Part shown: piece after piece, positions 34,275-44,612 of the stretch | Layout: every line of letters begins with the position of its first letter | Numbering within the stretch: position 1 is the first letter of the stretch | NCBI GenBank assembly: GCA_934045075.1 | Contig: OW203724.1 | Location: 19,583,143-19,647,142 of the forward strand | Direction of reading: 5' to 3' | Source of the DNA: Yponomeuta sedellus | Lineage: Eukaryota; Arthropoda; Insecta; Lepidoptera; Yponomeutidae | DNA: 64,000 nt | Program-made: the position numbers and the translations under genes | The notes under the pieces: generated by a model | Told to the model about the DNA's origin: nothing | Databases searched by the model: none | What the model saw: only the letters and a program-made list of their open reading frames with translations

Positions 34275-34518
34275 TCGATATCAACCCTTTGTCTGTCCCC
34301 ACTGGTGAGGCACGAGTCTCTTCCTGCATCGCAGGAAGGTTAGGTCATACTCCACCATGGGGGCCAAGTCCGGGTGGGTGGATAATTGTAGGACAGTGGC
34401 GGGCCTTACTGTCAGAAGTTATGAAGCCGGGGGCTTATGCCTCTGAGATGGCTTAACGACTGCCAGTACGTGACGGCCGACACCAACGGCTTAAAGTGCT
34501 TTGCAAAACACCGAAGCA
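34275..34518 (-). mobile_element. 5S-derived SINE, 5' truncated, next to the last dpr exon
   Basis: The copy shows the family tail (rc of ATATCAACCC, GCACGAGTCTCTTCCTGCATCGCAG split by changes) and body, and lacks the 5S head. A 9-bp direct repeat GCATGCGAT at 34266-34274 and 34519-34527 is a plausible target-site duplication. The element ends 45 bases before the dpr terminal exon. Confidence 0.75.
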
Positions 34519-34563
34519 GCATGCGATGCTACGTACCTACTCATATTTGTTTTTTTTTTCTAG

Positions 34564-34688
34564 GAGAAACTCCAGCAGCGATGCAAGGCAGTGCGCAGTG
34601 GGCAAGCAGCCTAGACATGAAAACGCTACTTTTGTTCGTATGTACTATAGTGCGATTGAGTGAATTGGTTCTATACAGTAACTTATAA
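34564..34688 (+). CDS. dpr: dpr-family terminal coding exon with hydrophobic C-terminus
   Basis: After a T-rich tract ending TTTCTAG, two bases complete a glycine codon from the previous exon, and the frame reads GETPAAMQGSAQWASS, then a hydrophobic segment (MKTLLLFVCTIVRLSELVLY) and TAA at 34686-34688. Dpr proteins commonly follow the last Ig strand with N-G-E-x-P-A-A-M-Q and end in a hydrophobic tail that serves as a GPI-attachment signal or membrane anchor, so length, order and phase fit. Splicing to 28355 gives VHVLTG-ETPAAMQ. The 3' UTR should follow; an ATTAAA near 34919 is a candidate poly(A) signal. The hydrophobic tail could be transmembrane rather than GPI. Confidence 0.8.
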
Positions 34689-34977
34689 ACTAAACGATTT
34701 ACGTGTAAAGATAACGTGCCATTAGGTGGAAGCGTAAAGTTATGCAGTTTCAAGAAGTCTCAGTGCGAGGTGATCGGTGTTTTAAACATATTGTTATATA
34801 CCACTGAACGTGATAATGTAATTATTTATTGGCGATCAACTGTTTGTCCAATTTGATAATGTTTATATTATGATTTGATATTAATTTGGTATAAATGTTA
34901 TGCAGACGTATCTTCATATTAAATACTGTATTACTCCAATCAACTTTGTTACTGAGGTTTGCCTCTTAAGGCGTTAA

Positions 34978-35603
34978 CTAGCGCCACCAATGGGAAAAAA
35001 TCATAACTTGTTTTATTATACGTTTTTATCTAAAAGTGAACATGAGAAGTCTTAACAACTGTGAAAACTATTTTTATAACCTATTCTAGAACCTACAATC
35101 AATAGATTAGAACTTTAATCGATTCCCGCTAAAAACGGCCGTTTCTAGCGTAAAGTGATTAAAGCCCTTGTTTGTTGATTCTTGTTTCTAGACTGTAGGT
35201 CCTAAAAATAGTTGTCACAGTTGTTAAGATTTCTCATTGGTAGAGCTCAATTGGTAGAGCGCTGGCACGGATAGCCAGAGGTTGCGGGTTCGAATCCCAG
35301 CATGGGTGAAATTTTTAGCCTCTAAATAGGTTTTTAAAAGATTTCTCATGTTCACAAATGATTGTTAAAAGCAAGGTAAAGGCATAGTGTACCAGATATG
35401 GAACAGAGTAAAATAGTTGATTATTTTGTAAAATATACGAGTTTGATTTTTTAATTATTTTTCCCTGACTTCTTATTATATATAGGTATAACATATATTT
35501 TTTTTCGGATACAGAAAAAAAATCGTGCTATGTAGGGTTAAATAAAAACGTATTATAACACAAGTTATGATTTTTTTCCATTGACCGCGCTGGTTAGCAC
35601 CCC
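34978..35603. mobile_element. Fold-back MITE carrying a SINE A
   Basis: The left arm AGCGCCACCAATGGGAAAAA, ATCATAACTTG is inverted at the right end (CAAGTTATGATTTTTTTCCA). Inner arms also pair (AACAACTGTGAAAACTATTT against AATAGTTGTCACAGTTGTT). A SINE A piece (35238-35337) sits inside, flanked by a 12-bp duplication AAGATTTCTCAT. Confidence 0.8.
35238..35337 (+). mobile_element. SINE A piece inside the MITE
   Basis: The tRNA-like core and AGCCTCTAAATAGG tail are present; the 3'-terminal TTAGCACGGG module is missing. TSD 35226-35237 and 35338-35349. Confidence 0.85.
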
Positions 35604-35807
35604 CAAGCACCTTAAGTAACCTTTGTTATTCTTCTTTATGTGCTGTCTCTTATCGCAAGTTGGCAACCACTTCGGCTATCTTGCTTTTCAAGGCTGGCAA
35701 TACAAGGAACATGTACTCTATTCAAACCACTGTCGTAAGTTGTGTAGCCATGATATCTTTGGTCTTCTTTTTGGAATCTTGCCTTTAATGTCACAAATTA
35801 CATTCTG

Positions 35808-36160
35808 CGATATCAACCCTTGTATGTCCCAACTGCTGGGGCACGGGTCTGTTCCTGTATCGCACGAAGGTTAAGCCACACTCCACCATGGGGGCCAAGT
35901 CCGGATTCGTGGAGTGTTGTAAGACAGTGGCGGGTCTTACTGTCAGAAGTTATCAAGCCGCCCATGAGGCCTCTGACGTGGCTAAACGACTACCATGACA
36001 GCCGGCTCCAACGGCTTAGCATGCCTTGCGAAGCACGGAAGCGCTCGGAAAAATATCAGTAGCGGCAGTCGCGGGACGGTCACCATCCTGCACGTCACCA
36101 CGCCTGTTGTTGCTTAATTCAAGTGATTGATTCCAATCACTCGGTTCGACTAGAATAGAA
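35808..36160 (-). mobile_element. 5S-derived SINE, near full length
   Basis: The minus strand contains the 5S-like head: GAATTAAGCAACAACAGGCG (box A and neighbouring region) followed by GGATGGTGACCG (box C). The body and tail ATCAACCCTTGTATGTCCC follow. About 353 bp. Confidence 0.85.
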
Positions 36161-36689
36161 TTACATTCTGTTTCAAAGCAATACTGCGAATTCCACCTGT
36201 GAAACTAAGCATGATGCTATAATTATTAGACTTTGAAGCAAAATACCAATTAGAAGATCTAGCCACACAGTATGTTTGTTTACTTTCGGAATAGTTTCAG
36301 TCAACTTTGTTATTTGTGTCCTCTTGCCTCGACCTAAATAAATGAACTGAGCCCGAAGGAAACATTGGCTAGACTACTCAGGGCTGTATGCAGGCTTGGT
36401 CAATACATTTGCTCGTAGTTTTGTAACTTGTGCCGTTCTGGACCATTGGACTTGCACTGTTTCAAAACTTGACAGTTTGACTCTAGATGCTAGTCAATTC
36501 AATAATCATGCAGTTTATATTTTTGTAGGCTATTTTCCACTAGAATGAAATAAATAATTGAACATTAATCACAAAAAACTTACAAGATTTGACTGCTGAG
36601 GAATTTTAGTATCGAAGTACCTTTTTAACTTAATTCCGGAATCGCTTACTTGAATTTTCGGTGGGAGAGTCCGATCAAGTCTCGGAGCT

Positions 36690-37195
36690 CGCGTCAATCC
36701 TATCAATAAATCTATGCAGTGTACCACGATTATTGTATAATTATTGTCTGCAAAGATAAATAAAAACTGAATGGGTTCAGCAATCAACAGATATATGGTA
36801 TCAGTCAATCCTGCCAATAGATACAATGTAATGTACGCTGATGCTAATAAGATTATTGCCTGCAAGGACAAAATTAATGGGGTCAGCAATCTTCTTCTTC
36901 TTAGCGTGTCGATGGCAAGCCATCGTGGTAAAAAGATTTGCCAATCAACGTAAGGGGCTTGCTGATTGTTTCCCAGGGTGCGCCAGACGGACGAACTCAG
37001 TGAGTACATCGTTCGGGAAGGCTTCTCTGTAATAAATAGTATGTTTGCTAATTAGTCAATCCTGACCAGAGATAAAATACAATGTACCATGATCTGTACA
37101 TGACTATCGTCTGCAAGGATTAAAAAAATAATAATGGGATCAGCAATACATATAGTTCGTTTAATAACCAGTCAGTCCTGGAATCAATCAATCCA
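36690..37195. repeat. Degenerate minisatellite, unit about 115 bp
   Basis: GTCAATCCT starts at about 36691, 36804 and 37054, and GTCAGTCCT near 37172; each unit has TGTCTGCAAGGA-like and AATGGGRTCAGCAAT blocks. About 140 bp starting CTTCTTCTTCTTAGCG at 36890 interrupt the second unit. Confidence 0.7.
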
Positions 37196-37663
37196 CATTA
37201 GCGATTTTTCTAGCGACTTTTTTCACACGATGAATTAATATGGCAAGAGATAGAGATGGACTAATTAGTACACAGGCTATTTTATCTTCCTACAATCTTT
37301 TAACGTGGTCCGTTTAAATGCAACTTATACTTATCATAAATGTGAAAATTTGTGAAGATATTTGTTACTCAATCACGAACGAGTTACATGAAACTTGACA
37401 CTTTTTTTTATCAATATTTCCCCTTTTAAGTTTTCACAAATAAAATTCGATGTAAGCAGTTACACCAAAGATTTATTTTATCACTGGAAGCCTGTATACG
37501 TGCCTGTTCGCTGATATTGCTGACTACAATTTTCCACAACGTTGAAGAAGCCACATCGTTATACCGTTTCTTCGTAATCTCAAAGGAGCTTCAAACAAAA
37601 GACCTTTTAAAAAGGCTCAGTTGGTTATATATTTAAGAGCTCTATGTTTATGCTTGAGACAGA

Positions 37664-37740
37664 GCGGTGGTAGCGGAGCGGTCGAACGCCCGGATTCTCA
37701 ATGAGGAGATCGTGCGTTGGAGTCCCGGCATGTATTGTTT
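37664..37740 (+). mobile_element. tRNA-like SINE head
   Basis: GGTGGTAGCGGAGCGGTCGA, anticodon region and B box GGAGTCCCGGC form a tRNA-like piece of about 73 bases. The copy at 42002-42062 is its sibling and continues into the GCCACTCGCTAA module. Confidence 0.55.
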
Positions 37741-37741
37741 G

Positions 37742-38155
37742 TTAGCTTTTAGAATATACCTCGGCTCCAATCGGATATATTCGTGTAATAGAAATTTCGG
37801 AACTAATATGACGACCTCTGTGGCGCAGCGGTAGCGTATCTCCCTACCATGCAAGAGGTCCCGGGTTCGAACCCCGGCTGGGGACAAAAAAACCCCAGGT
37901 CTTGGATGTTTACATATTTGTGATGTCGTTGTTTCTGGTTCCCACGACACAGGGTATCCTAGTGTGGGGCCAGAAGCAATGTATGTGCCTGTGTGTAAAT
38001 GTTATGTTATGTTAATTTCGAAACCGGAACTAATATGATACTTAATTTCGAAATCAGAACTCGATCATCAGTACAAAAACCGGCAAAAATTAGCGAAAAC
38101 CGAAGCCTACTCTAGAGCCCTAGATATATTCTAAAAGCTAACAAACTATACTAAT
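37742..38155. mobile_element. MITE with TTAGCTTTTAGAATATA termini
   Basis: Left end TTAGCTTTTAGAATATACC and right end reading GATATATTCTAAAAGCTAA are inverted copies of each other. SINE B at 37812-38024 is inserted inside. The sibling at 42566-42765 lacks that SINE. Confidence 0.75.
37812..38024 (+). mobile_element. SINE B-type copy inside a MITE
   Basis: tRNA-like head (CTGTGGCGCAGCGGTAGCG, B box GGTTCGAACCCC), then CAGGTCTTGGATGTTTAC and a (TTATG)n end. A 14-bp duplication CGGAACTAATATGA (37798-37811, 38025-38038) flanks it. Confidence 0.85.
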
Positions 38156-38204
38156 GGATTTGTTTTCTAAGTTATGTACATTCGTGAACTCATAGTAGCA
38201 CTAC

Positions 38205-38350
38205 CACTCGCTAACCGTCAAGAAAAACATCGTGAGGAAACCCTAGCGTCTATAGTGTTGATTTACCTAAGCGTCGGCTAGGTACAGTGGCCCAACTATG
38301 AGGCTTAGGGCCGGTTGCTGAATTGAGATTTCGCTGAGTAAATAATAAGT
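38205..38350 (+). repeat. CACTCGCTAACCGTC repeat body
   Basis: CGCTAACCGTCAAG, CATCGTGAGGAAACCC and GGTACAGTGGCCCAACTATG. A relative of 42115-42260. Confidence 0.55.
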
Positions 38351-38639
38351 AACGTTTGTCACGGTCTTTTCTGAGAAATTCGAAGAGACTGCACTATTGT
38401 CTACTTATGTCCTTTGAATGTGTATATTTTGTTAATTACTTATGTATTTATATATATTTTTTATTTTTATTTATGTAAATTATTTGTATGTATCTGTTGA
38501 TAATTTTATTTATTCAAACTGTTATTTAGGCATGTATTTATATAGGTACCTCTGAAATTATCGTTTTCTATAATTTAGTTTCTGTCCACCTACTTCCTTC
38601 TCTAATGTATTTATGAACTGAACTAATAAATGTATCTAT

Positions 38640-38775
38640 TATATTTATTAGTCCAGTTCATCCAAAGGTTGTCTGGAAGAGATCACTTTTAGTGATAAGG
38701 CTGCCGTCTGCACTCTTAGGTTAAGAAATATCTGTGTATTTTCCATTTTTATGTACAATAAAGTCTTCTCTATCT
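38640..38775 (+). repeat. LINE tail with AATAAAGTC and TCTATCTATC
   Basis: GTTGTCTGGAAGAGATCACT, GATAAGGCTGCC and TACAATAAAG followed by CTATCTATC. Confidence 0.6.
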
Positions 38776-40094
38776 ATCTACAGTTAACTATTTACTTAGC
38801 TCAATTTTCAATTCAGAAATTGGCCCATAGTGCAGAAAATCTCAAGAGAAGAGTTTTATTAAAGTTGACTAAGACGATGGCGTCAAATGACAGATAAATT
38901 AAATTTAATTGTTTGAATTGTAAATAACTGAAATAAAAAATATGTACTTAAAGTTAATACTAGCGATGAACGCTGAAAGGTGTTTAGATTTAAGCTGAAA
39001 CATCGATCTCGTGTTTAATGCGGCTATGTAATTATCTTTATTATCAGGGTCAAAAGTAACGCCTAATTTATATTTTTGTGTTTAAATGTAATAAAATAAA
39101 AGTAGTCGATATTAATAGAGATCCTAAGGACTGTTGAGTATAATACATTTAAAGCAAAAAGTTAATTATAAAATAATGTAATTTATGTTAAGATATAATT
39201 ACGGAAATTTATCAGTTGAATAAAAGTTTTCTATAATAACATAATCTTTTGAAACTATTGATTTCGATTCGCTACGATCCTTTTACAATAACATATCTTC
39301 CTCTTCTTCTTTAGGCTATATAAATCTACTGCTTGACATAGCCCTCCTCTAATGAGCGCAATAAGATATAACATATATCAATATTCTTCAAAGAACAACT
39401 TTTCAGCGTGAACGCACAGAGGTTCAAGATTCTGTGAACTCGGCGATTTAAATATAAAAATAGGTAATATCACGTTTTTTTACCTGAATATCTACCAGGT
39501 CGTTTTCGCTACCGAGACTCTTTTATAAACATCCCTATTTCGTAAAAGCAGGCATCTACAACTCTGGGATAATCAATCATATCAGGAAATATTTTTTTCT
39601 CAATTGCCATCACTAGTGATCGGAATGCGTAGAATATAAATGCCTATTTCATATAGGAAGGCATCTACTACTGTGGGATAATCGACAATGTCAGGACTTG
39701 ATTATATTTTTTTCTTAATTGTCATCGGAATGTAAATGCCTTCAGTTGATTGCAAGGAGCTTTAAATTATCTTAATTGTACCGTAACGGGTACATGGTAT
39801 AATAGTGAATGGACTCATAAACCTATCCCAGAAGGGTAGTTAGAGACCAGGAAGTATCCACTGGGTTGAGTGACGTTAAATTTTACTTTTTTTAAGCTAC
39901 TTCAGCTGTTATGCATACACATTTTGACACTTTCGAGTCGTTCATAGATCAACTCGATAGAGTGGAATGTTACGTAATAGAAGGGCAGGGCATGGCACTT
40001 GCCACAATACTGAAAAATCTCTGTCGCTTTATCTACTAGATCAAGCAATAAGACTCAGGGTAATACCGGATGTGCAATGGGGAACTAACCTTAG

Positions 40095-40240
40095 AATTGG
40101 ATAAGATAAGATAAGATAAGAATATTATTTATTGTACACGAGGAAAAACAAACAAAAAATAATTACAAAGATACAGTACAATTGGTGGCCTTATTGCTCA
40201 GTGCAATTTCTTCTCAATTGGATTGCAGTGACATTGTATT
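40095..40240 (-). repeat. LINE tail with (GATAA)n
   Basis: GATAAGATAAGATAAGA, then TTTATTGTACACGAGG, and TGGTGGCCTTATTGCTCAG in antisense. Confidence 0.6.
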
Positions 40241-40400
40241 TACACCAGAGGACGTAAAAATAACTCAGAAAGAAGCCATCAGTGTTCTCGTGACCACGAT
40301 GACTGTAACGTCGTCGAAACGTCGAGGTAAAATAGCAATAAATTACTACGCGATTAAGCCCCGAAAGTATTCTAATAATGTGTTAAAGTCGCGAAAGTTT
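40241..40400 (+). repeat. Penelope-like terminal piece with GTCGAAACGTC
   Basis: ACCACGATGACTGTAACGTC and GTCGAAACGTCGAGG, then ATTACTACGCGATTAAGCCC. It is a hairpin-GAAACG type end (ACGATGACTGTAACGTCGT), distinct from the family at 13437. Confidence 0.5.
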
Positions 40401-40520
40401 AAAATGTGTAAGAAAAAAATAAGACCATTTAGTTTTTGGATTTTAAAGGTCTCAAATAATGAAAAAATCTAGACACTCTCATAATAAAAAGCTTATTAGT
40501 TTTAGTTTTTGTAATGCAGA

Positions 40521-40551
40521 TGATCTCGTAAAATATTATTTTACGAGATCA
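40521..40551. repeat. Perfect hairpin, 14-bp arms
   Basis: Arms 40521-40534 and 40538-40551 (TGATCTCGTAAAAT and its complement). Confidence 0.85.
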
Positions 40552-40908
40552 CTCAAATATTGTAAGTGCAATTTCTATGGAGCTTTAATTACCACGTGAC
40601 TATAATTAATTTCCTACAAATTATCATTTATCACAAAAGTACTAGTTGTAGAGTAAAATCCTAACCACTTAATAGTTAAACGTGACTAACATTGAGTCTA
40701 CATTGAGATCAACTCATTTTTTGTGCAACTTCTCCATTACACAGGTAACTCAAATATTAAATACTCGTACCTAGTACACAAAGTTTATAGATAGGTACCT
40801 ATATTACAATAAATTTTTGACTAAATCACTGGACCGTTAGAGGGACAGCTGACAAACAACAAAGTGATAGTGAACAAACTGAAATACTAAAACACTAACC
40901 CCCTAATT

Positions 40909-41036
40909 CATAATAGTCTGTTAACTTTAAGCAATGCTTATTCTCACTCTGTCCTCTTCTATTGACCTAAGTCAGAATGAAAGAGAACACTGTTTAGCAG
41001 CTGTTTTAAGCAAGCGGACTATTATGAATAAGGGGG
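40909..41036. mobile_element. 128-bp MITE with CCCCCTAATTCATAATAGTC termini
   Basis: Inverted termini of about 22 bp with one or two mismatches, and TAA duplicated on both sides (40906-40908, 41037-41039). TAA duplications fit the PIF/Harbinger superfamily. Confidence 0.8.
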
Positions 41037-41767
41037 TAAATATGTAGTGTAGAACCGTACAAAATCAATGAACGAACAGCAGACCAAAACTAAACTTTCG
41101 CGAAACCCAAAAAGAGCCACACTTCATTACTTCGCTCCTCGTGGAAGCCTCAATAGTGCCTATAACTCGATCCCGGTACAACGGCAGTCTTGTCGCCCCG
41201 GGCCACGGCACGGTTGAGAGGACCTAATCGAAAGCTAGTCCATCGGAAAAGTGCCCGGATCGTCGCGTCGCGTCGATGTGACTAGTGGAAATTAACAGCT
41301 GAAACGAACGAGAAATACGAAATAAAAAAATAGTTTTTTACTGTTGGAGCGAGTACAGTTGACAGTACTATACAGCGGCAGACGTAGAAACTATATGTAA
41401 ATAGTTGATCTGCTGTCGACTTTAAAGTCGTTATTTTCTTGTTATATGATTATTTTATTTATTTATTGCATTACTCATCGTGCTTGTTATAATATCATGC
41501 TGAAGCTTAAAATCTAGTTATATATTATTCAACTTGTGATGACCGCGTTTTAAAATATGGGTGAGAACGGAACACATCCAGCAATACTATATTTAAATAC
41601 TACAAATATTCTGCACATCGTACTGTAGTTTTATTTCAGTTAAGCCTAAAATCTACATATTTAAATATCAATACGATATATACCGATATCTTTCCTCGTT
41701 TTAGGGTTCCGTACCTAAAAAGGAAAGATGGAATCCTTACAGGATCTCTTTGTTTTGCGTTTGTCCG

Positions 41768-41956
41768 GAGAATAGTGTAAAGAGGTTCGAAATTTCATTG
41801 ATGCCGGTGAGTCGCCCATTAGCTCAGTTGGATAGAGCGTTGGCACGGATAGCCAGAGGTCGCGGGTTCGAATCCCGGCATGGGTGGAATTTTTAGCCTC
41901 TAAATAGGTTTTTAAAATTGTCCTTAGCACGGGTTAGTGCATTAAAAATAAAAAGA
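41768..41956 (+). mobile_element. SINE A copy inside a GGGTTCCGTACC repeat
   Basis: The tRNA-like core (GCTCAGTTGGATAGAGCG to GGTTCGAATCCCGGC) and complete tail are present. The left flank 41700-41767 (AGGGTTCCGTACCTAAAAAG) is a different widespread repeat into which it appears to have inserted. Confidence 0.78.
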
Positions 41957-42001
41957 GTATTGTCCAATTTAGTAAACAAGATTCTAACCTCAAATCGACA
42001 T

Positions 42002-42430
42002 TGGTAGCGGAGCGGTAGAACGCCGACTACTCAATCAGGAGGTAGTGGCTTCACATCCCGGTGATTTGACTTTGAATGACTGTTTTCTAAAAGTAAAGGT
42101 TTCGAGTTATAGTTGTAATGCCACTCGCTAATGGTCAAGGAAGAAAACATAGTGCGAAAACTTAACGTTAAAGTTAACATAGTGTTAACTCAGTACTTGC
42201 TACGTACAATGGCCCAACTAAGTGCGAAAATCTCAAGCCTAGCTACAAGCATCGTTTTCTCGCTTGAAATTTCGATTTTCAGTTACCGAATGGCTGTCAT
42301 CCTCCGTAAGCCGTCGTCAGCCGGGAAGGGTATCAGGAAAATTAGCGCCACTTAATTCTAATCTGGGATAATCCGCGAGCAAACGGCCGGGCTTGGCCTT
42401 AACAGTTTCGAATATAGATTAAATTTGACG
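42002..42430 (+). mobile_element. tRNA-like head with GCCACTCGCTAA body
   Basis: A head (GGTAGCGGAGCGGTAGAACG) is followed by the body module ATGCCACTCGCTAATGGTC and a segment CAGTACTTGCTACGTACAAT also seen in changed form at 38205-38340. Confidence 0.55.
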
Positions 42431-42565
42431 ACGTGATACCAATTTCGGCTTGAGGCTTCGCTTGTTAAGGCACGCAATGGGCTGGGGTGCGTTGATTAAA
42501 AAAAACCGACCAATTGCGAGTCGAACTCACTTGGCCGGTTCGGCTCCGTACAGACTTGTACAGTC

Positions 42566-42765
42566 TGTTAGCTTTTAGAATATACCTGGGCTACTATCGG
42601 ATATATTCGTGTAATAAAAATACCGGAACTAATATGACACTAGATTTACATAAATTTTCAAAATAGTGAAGAAAAGTTTTATACAGATCAGGAAGTAGTG
42701 TTACACTCGTGTGCTTTCGGCGAAAACCGAAGCCTACTCTAGGGACCGAGGTATATTCTTAAAGC
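42566..42765. mobile_element. MITE copy, sibling of 37742-38155
   Basis: The same left end (TTAGCTTTTAGAATATACC), the same inner phrase CCGGAACTAATATGACAC and a matching inverted right end. It has no internal SINE, so it represents the empty state. Confidence 0.75.
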
Positions 42766-42769
42766 TGTA

Positions 42770-42818
42770 AATGCACGAACTGTTGACATACTGTAAGTAT
42801 GTCAACAGTTCGTGCATT
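42770..42818. repeat. Perfect hairpin, 23-bp arms
   Basis: Arms 42770-42792 and 42796-42818 around GTA, immediately after the MITE at 42566-42765. Confidence 0.9.
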
Positions 42819-42887
42819 ATGGGCATCGAGTCTTGAAGAAAGATCACAATCTTGTTTTTTTTTTTATGTATACGGTAGGTTAGGTTC

Positions 42888-43030
42888 TAAGATTAGTTGT
42901 CACAGTTGTTAGGATTTCTCATTTTTAGCCTCTAAATAGGTTTATGATTTTTCATGTTCACATTTAGATAACAATTTATTGTAAAACTGTTTTCTTCCAT
43001 TGGTGACGCTAGTTTGCACCGCCACGCGTC
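42888..43030. mobile_element. Decayed sibling of the fold-back MITE
   Basis: GTTGTCACAGTTGTTAGGAT, TTTCATGTTCACA and TTCTTCCATTGGTGACGC match the right arm of 34978-35603. A 24-bp remnant of SINE A (TTTTTAGCCTCTAAATAGG) lies at exactly the same site as in that element. Confidence 0.7.
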
Positions 43031-43279
43031 TTAATTCACGGTAGTGTGCTCGATTTCTGCTAAATATTACTGTACTTGATCGGCACAGATGTCATTAGTC
43101 TGGGTGTAGTTCCATTTTTATGGTAGTTTTGTCTGGGTATCACAGTACAGGGGGTTCTGTTTTAGGAACAGGACAAGTAATTGTATTGTATGGATGTTAC
43201 TTTTAGTAAGTGCCTGAAGGTGGCTTGGGATACGGAAGAGTATTTTTTTTTCATAATACATCTACGTCGCACGGCCGAT

Positions 43280-43385
43280 GAAGTTTGACAGAATACGCTT
43301 TTAGCAATAAGGTCGCAAACGTACTATGTACATTTGTAATTGTCTAAATTCTAAATAAATAATTATCTTATCTTAATTATTTTGT
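43280..43385 (+). repeat. LINE tail with TTATCTTATC end
   Basis: ACGCTTTTAGCAATAAGGTC and AATAAATAATTATCTTATC. Confidence 0.5.
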
Positions 43386-43439
43386 ATTTGTTGTTTTTCC
43401 AGTGTATAATAAATAAGAAAGAAAATCTTATCTAATCTT

Positions 43440-43690
43440 CTATGTCAACTCTTGCATATCCCCACTGCTGGAGCACGGGTCTCTTCCTGCACCGCAGGAA
43501 GGTTAAGCCATACTCCACCACAGGGGCCAAGTCCGGTTTGGTGGAGGATTGTAAAACAGAGGCAGGTCTTACTGTCAGAAGTTTTCAAGTCGCCCTAAGG
43601 CTTCTGACTTGGCTTAATGACTGCCATCTATCGACGGCAGCCGGCACCAACTGCTTAACGTGCCTTGCGAAGCACGGAAGTGCCGACATG
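43440..43690 (-). mobile_element. 5S-derived SINE, 5' truncated
   Basis: CCCCACTGCTGGAGCACGGG, CTCCACCACAGGGGCC and GGCACCAACTGCTTAACG are family body. It abuts the (TA)n tract at 43690. Confidence 0.75.
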
Positions 43691-43734
43691 TTATATATAT
43701 ATATATATATATATATAGAGATAAACACTTTAGT

Positions 43735-43773
<39 letters not shown>

Positions 43774-43788
43774 AAGATAGATACATAA

Positions 43789-43863
<75 letters not shown>

Positions 43864-43935
43864 AAGATAGATACATAATCAGTTTAGTGACAATTATATT
43901 TAAAATTGCCACTAAAGTGTTTATCTCTCTCTCTC
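43690..43935. repeat. (TA)n microsatellite cluster in an inverted frame
   Basis: Three TA/AT runs (43691-43718, 43738-43763, 43797-43854) alternate with copies of GTATGTATAAGATAGATAC. GATAAACACTTTAGTGG at 43721 is inverted at CCACTAAAGTGTTTATC near 43910. Confidence 0.75.
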
Positions 43936-44504
43936 ACACACACACACTGAGTGACCGAATAGCCAAGGTGTGTGTTGTGTCAAAGAATTATTTTTCTCTT
44001 TCCTACTGCTACGTCTTCTAAATGTACAGTCCACTACACCAAATTTGCCTCAATCTGATCTAACGCCTAACACATTAACATGGTGACAAAATATGAAAAT
44101 AATACATTAATTCCGAACGGCTAAGCAACTGTAAATTGAATTAACTTTCCTACAAAATAATCATAACACCTGCACCAACTAGATTAAACAACCATCGCTG
44201 CGTTGATTTGATTCCTAACAAGTGGTTCATGCGCCAATTGTCTGTCTAGAGCCGACTTTCGGAGAACATTTGTACTGCATACATAATGAACAGGGTGTGC
44301 GATTGAGTCCCGAATGAGCTGCCATTTACACTAATCCAGGTAACGAGGAAATACGAGACACCGATGGGTGGGGAAGTGAAGAAAAAACCACCATTCTCAT
44401 AACTACTACATCTTAACCTGGTCTAATCACGATAATTTTTTTTATTTATACTTGTTTTTAATTACTACTTCATTTGAACATCTGAATAAAAACATACATG
44501 ATTG

Positions 44505-44602
44505 ATAATTTTAAAAACCTACATAGAGGCTAAAAACCCACCCATGCCGGGACTCGAAGCCGCGACCTCTGGCTAACCGTGCCAGCGCTCTCCCAACTGA
44601 AA
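44505..44602 (-). mobile_element. SINE A fragment, inverted partner of the next copy
   Basis: Minus-strand tail and tRNA-like core, ending in the D-arm (CTCCCAACTGA). The next SINE A starts 11 bp away in the opposite orientation, so the pair can fold into a hairpin of about 80-bp arms. Confidence 0.7.
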
Positions 44603-44612
44603 CATTAATTTG

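Larger units (their letters stand above)
28356..34563 (+). other. dpr intron, 6.2 kb, filled with retroposons
   Basis: The interval between the two exons contains SINE A, pieces of the 5S-derived SINE, a Penelope-like terminal element, two copies of SINE D, SINE C bodies, LINE tails and small hairpins. No further exon was recognised. Stretches 31261-32130 and 33000-33577 show no gene or repeat that I can name, apart from AT-rich DNA and a short (AT) run near 32017-32029. Confidence 0.7.

Noticed and set aside
36569..37009. 146-codon hydrophobic minus-strand frame, possible membrane protein
   Set aside because: It lies on degenerate tandem repeats, whose repeated codons create the hydrophobic pattern. 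No conserved motif or splice context.
43442..43780. Open frame of 112 codons with a poly-Ile/Tyr tail
   Set aside because: It is the antisense of a 5S-derived SINE running into a (TA)n microsatellite; no protein family.
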